A stretch of DNA of 64,000 nt. Source: Branchiostoma lanceolatum (Eukaryota > Chordata > Leptocardii > Amphioxiformes > Branchiostomatidae). The notes beneath the pieces are model-generated. The model was not told where the DNA came from. It ran no database searches and was given only the letters and a program-made list of their open reading frames with translations. The stretch lies in NCBI RefSeq assembly GCF_035083965.1, contig NC_089723.1, forward strand, positions 19,371,489 to 19,435,488. The letters are read 5' to 3'. Both the position numbers and the translations under genes were made by a program. Every line of letters begins with the position of its first letter. Position 1 is the first letter of the stretch. Positions 59,881 through 64,000 of the stretch are shown here, piece by piece.

Positions 59881-62170
59881 TTTACCGATGTCAGTATGTC
59901 CTCTCAGAACTCGTCTAGCTGATTTTACTCAATGTGGATGAAAGTCTCACAGGTAGAGATATGACAAAGCACGTTGAATATTACTCTTACACCTAAGACA
60001 AAGGCGGCCGGTCGGGCCTGGCTGTGGACATTCACCCCTTCTCACAATGGGGAAGCACCCTCAGCTTGGCACTGGCGTGGTTTTCTGGGATAGGGGTGTC
60101 CCAGTGTGCACTGCAGGGCTAAAGACAACAAGAAATTTACAAACAAACATATCCTTCAGGGTATCACCCTTATTTGGTGACCCTGCTCATGTGACTCGGG
60201 GTTCGACCAATCGCATCAGTCTTGGCTACGACCCCCATCAACATCTCCATGGCAACGCCTGATCAATCATGTGTCGAGGCCGCTGAGGAGGCACTAATAA
60301 ACAAGTTTGTTTACAGGTCAAGGTGGGTTGTGTGTTTTTACATACTCAATGAAGCAGTGACATCATCACCCTGTGAACACCGCAAGCTGATTGGCTGACC
60401 AGGTTGTGGAGGAAACGGGAGCCTTTGTGATCACCACAATTATGGCCATCCGCCCTGCCTGACTCTTACCAATCGATCAATCATAACTGATCGACAGATC
60501 GATCAATAGTAAAACTGTCATTTTCAGGACATTTCTCATTTTCAGGACATTTTCAAAATTTAAGAATAAAAGAATCTAGATCATATTATAATATGGCCTG
60601 TCTATTTTGCATCTGATAGGTGCTGAACAGCTGTTTATCAATAGATTCCACATTCAGCCTCGATCAGTTGAAAAAAAAAGTTTCGGACAGGCACCTAGAA
60701 ATAGTTTGAATGTTGATTCTTTTCGCTCTGTTTCTGTCTTAATATTTGCCATTTGCCATGATGTTGGAAGTTTTTACTACTTTGGTGATCTACAAGATTT
60801 CACATTGATGATAGCAGATCAAGGAGGTCCATATAACCTCCATGAGCAGATACAACACAATGAGAGAAAGCTTCTGTATTCTAGGTTTGAGGTTTCTGCT
60901 TCCTTGCACCTATGTTGAACTGTTTTGTGTGTTGAGAGCTTAAGCTAACTTTTTTCGCAGTTCACTTTGAAGTTCCGAATCAATTTCAAGTAGTGAAAAA
61001 AGTAACTGGAATATTTGTTAATCAGTGTAAATCTGCTACTACAAGTTCAAAACGCGCATATCTATTGTATCAAATTAGAAAAATTAAGATATCTAATGAA
61101 ACTTGAAAGGGAAAATTGGGTTTAGTGCTTTTATTATACAAACGCCCGCATTTACTATTCAAAGCATTTCTCAATCCAAAACACAAAAGCTGAAACATTT
61201 TTCTGGGGGTCTGCATAGAAGCAGTGCATTTTGAATTTCACAAATTCTTGGCACATTACAGGAAATTCAGGAGCATTCCTATTGCCACTGACTGATAATG
61301 CTTAAAGTTGAGTTAGAAAAGTCTGATTACAAACTACATGAAATCAAAACATCTTCCAGCGAATTCGTAGCTCTGGCTTGTACCTTTACTATTCAAGACG
61401 CTAGAAGTTAATTCTGCGTATAACTCAGTGTTGCCCATTAGTATTCTATACATGTATGTTAATTTTTATGTATGTATGTCTGAATTTACAGACAACTGAA
61501 CATCTTGGTTCGTCATCACAACTACCTGTAATAAACCCCTTGAGGCAGTGAGGTGCAATATAAAGGTCTCTCACCCATTTGATGCAATTCAACAGTGTTT
61601 TTATCAACTGAGCTTAGATGTTAGTAGGAATTCAAACAGTCTCCAAAATCATTCAAGAAACTGCTTCTTATACTGTATCTCGCATTGAAGCATGAGGAAA
61701 ATTCATTCAGTGGTATCCTTCCATCCAGGGAGACCTTGGAGCTGAGGAGAAACCATGCCTGCTTTTCTGACGGCATCTGCGCTCACCACCAAGCACAGAT
61801 CTTAAATGGTATTCGCAGCTTTAACACTAACAGAACGAAAGAAGGCACATGTACCTCCAGACCTCTAAAATATGCAGTCTTTTATACAAATCTGAAGGGA
61901 CACATTACAGTGTTTGGTAGCAAGAATGTGTTAGGAAGAAGTCTTCCGAAGACATGGTGGGAGGATTTCATCCATGCTTAAAATGAATTTGCAATATGTA
62001 AGAATGTCTGATGCCGTATTCTGGCATATCAGTCAATCATGAGAACACAAACAAAACTGGGGGCCAGTGGTGAATGCCAAATTAGGTCACATCACATGAC
62101 AAATTAAGCCACGCCCACTGACACTTGATGTCGGTGACATGGCAGCTCCAACAGATATGTCATTGGATGG

Positions 62171-62207
62171 TTACGTAAATGGTCACGTGACTCGTTACCA
62201 TGGCAGC
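62171..62207. promoter_or_regulatory. Cluster of D-box, CLEAR-type E-box and X-box-like sites
   Basis: TTACGTAA (62171-62178, PAR-bZIP/C/EBP type), GTCACGTGAC (62182-62191, ten-base palindromic E-box used by USF/MiT/TFE factors) and GTTACCATGGCAGC (62194-62207, close to the RFX X-box) are packed within 37 bases. Each core is clear in the sequence; their joint function is inferred. Confidence 0.5.
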
Positions 62208-62700
62208 ATGGCTGAGATTTCACCTGTCACCAATTACCCACATGTCCCATTGTGAGGCAAAATCAAGTCTGGAGCCAAACCAATTTAGTTAGTTGTTTCC
62301 TGTATTTTTGCCGAAAAAATTGGGTCCTCTGGAATAGGAAAATGGAACAGACCTTCAACCCTTATGTATATACTTAAGTGTTTTGCTAAAGCTTGGTTTA
62401 GTGGCTTTATAAATATGAAAACATGTCTACCCAAAGTAAATTTTGTACTGACGACTCTCTATTTTGCCAGATTATATTTTCTAACTACATGTATATGAAA
62501 AGTATATCCCAAAATGCATGGGTACAGTTTTTAAGTACTAGTATGTGCAAATGATCGTGGGTTGGCTAGATAAAAGAAAAAGATGACAAAGTAGAAAGCC
62601 GACAAAAACGCCTAAAAACATGTCAAAAACCAGCCGAAACCCATGCTCTGCTTGGAGAGTACAAATGATCACTCTTAATCACAATGGTATTGAACAATAC

Positions 62701-64000
62701 TTTATTTTTTTACAATACCCATCCATTCAACAACAATCTGTGTAATAATACTTGATAAAAATAAATAACAAAATGTCAGATACCTTTCCTTGGTCTGAAA
62801 ACAGTATTTGGTCTGCCACAATATCTCAGAACATACTATATGTGCAAAAGGCTTTCTAGAACTAGATAAATGCTTTTTGTTCTGCTACAGGTTTGTCAAT
62901 CTGCTCAAGCATGGAACATACAAAAGTGGAACATTACAATCATAAATACAAGGGTTTACATCTGTACAAACCACATCCTGAAAAGAACTGCCTGGAGACT
63001 GCAACCCTTACAATATTCAGGATCCGATATTGTTTAATCTGATACAATAGAAGGACGCTCCTGGCAGTTTGTCGAGACTGCTACAGCAGAACTTGGTATC
63101 TGAGAATAAGTCATAAAATACATTGCGAAATGACATAAGCTTCCACCCTTGTCATATTTTGGAGGTTAGTTGCAACAAGTTAACAACACTACACTAATAC
63201 ATTGCAAGTCAGCAACACAGCTGGTATTGTTAGTGAAATTAGGTAAAACATAGTTAATGAAAGTTAGAGAAGACAGGTGTTATGGAGTGAATAAAACAAA
63301 ATGAACAGAACAGAGACCATAACTTATAATAGGATGATTTAGTTTTGGGACCTTATTAAGAACGGGCATTCTATATACACAGATTTTTGAGAAGGTTTAC
63401 TTTTTCAATGCTACAGGAAGATGGACAACAAAAATGCTTAACTAAGTCTATAATTGTATCACTAGTCTAGCAAAGCTCATTTGTATGGAAGGCAATGACA
63501 GTAAAGAAGAAAATGCTTGCAAAAATGCAAATGTTCGAGAAAGAAATTCTTGGTTCCCCCATCATAAAGACTATTGTGTATCTCTAATTTGTTCGCTTCA
63601 AATCTTTAGGGACCAAAGTTAACATATAAGACAATCATTTGACTACTTTGGGTGGGTAGACTTTTAGGCCATTAGACGTTGATGAATGCCTTAAATGCAC
63701 TGCTTTCTTTCAAAACACAGATAGAATGAGTATTCAAAAGCCAAAGTTAACAATGAAAAGTGGAATGTTCCAAAGTTGTAAGAAATAACAGTAAAGCGCT
63801 CTGAATTTTTCTCATTGTCCATTGCCAGCATGTTAATTTTTTTAATGTGTTGTATGACTTTTAGTACAATACAACACATTTCCTAATGTACGGAAACTCT
63901 GCTTGTTCCAAGGAATTAATGAATTTGCATTGATGGTGGGATCTCTTCTAAGCATTACAACAGCACACAAAGGTACTGTTACAGATGTAGGTCTAGTACA
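62701..64000 (-). other. Probable 3' UTR of a minus-strand gene beyond the window
   Basis: Minus-strand AATAAA at 62701-62706 begins a 1.3-kb AT-rich stretch that runs to the window edge. It has no convincing exon on either strand and resembles the other 3' UTRs here. The gene body would lie to the right. Confidence 0.35.

Larger units (their letters stand above)
55519..62690. other. Long stretch without a supported gene
   Basis: I see no open frame with coding character and proper splice borders over about 7 kb. It contains promoter-like islands at 56829-56941 and 59580-59880, a perfect palindrome at 58726-58761, and a cluster of factor sites at 62171-62207. It may be intergenic or the 5' intron of GATAD2, if that gene starts near 59.8 kb. 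Confidence 0.5.

Noticed and set aside
60607-61981. Plus-strand frames of 98-103 codons in the gene-poor right part
   Set aside because: Isolated, AT-biased, no recognisable family and no paired splice sites.
1-64000. tRNA genes, rRNA, CRISPR arrays, viral or reverse-transcriptase sequences
   Set aside because: No tRNA T-loop context, regular spaced repeats, long polyprotein-like frame or RT motif was seen on either strand.

Overview
This looks like nuclear DNA of an invertebrate deuterostome, most likely a lancelet (Branchiostoma). The genes are spliced, with many short GC-richer exons, GT-AG introns of a few hundred bases and AATAAA signals. The proteins read as direct orthologues of chordate genes, and the AT-rich gaps are full of short inverted-repeat elements. 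The species is inferred from gene content, gene order and repeat style; no search was run.

Layout, left to right. (1) 77-981 (+): the last two exons of phosphomevalonate kinase (PMVK), whose 5' part lies outside the window. (2) 2730-12875 (-): a complete ten-exon AAGAB (p34, adaptor-complex assembly chaperone), tail-to-tail with PMVK. (3) 12876-13850: a CpG- and CCAAT-rich head-to-head promoter. (4) 13851-25391 (+): a complete 26-exon IQCH. (5) 32700-35923 (-): EDC3 (mRNA decapping scaffold), with a non-coding first exon near 37032-37110 and a probable 3' UTR of about 5.6 kb. (6) 38582-43002 (+): a three-exon gene I do not recognise, encoding 292 residues with one C-terminal membrane anchor. 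(7) 46029-51714 (-): a GATAD2/p66 subunit of the NuRD complex, converging on gene 6. (8) 53212-54939 (+): an unrecognised small gene of 75 codons. (9) 55519-62690: no convincing gene, but promoter-like islands near 56.9 and 59.6 kb and a transcription-factor-site cluster near 62.2 kb. (10) 62701 to the window end: probably the 3' UTR of a further minus-strand gene.

The genes do not form a pathway. They are a conserved chordate neighbourhood: AAGAB and IQCH are also head-to-head in human 15q, EDC3 lies further along 15q, and PMVK and GATAD2B lie in 1q21. Exon joins were derived by hand from reading phase and splice sites; all six complete models keep frame from start to stop. I found no evidence of a novel defence, toxin or viral system. 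The best leads are the two orphan genes, a 33-bp exact inverted repeat around the small one, an optional RG-rich segment in GATAD2, and a set of recognisable MITE families.
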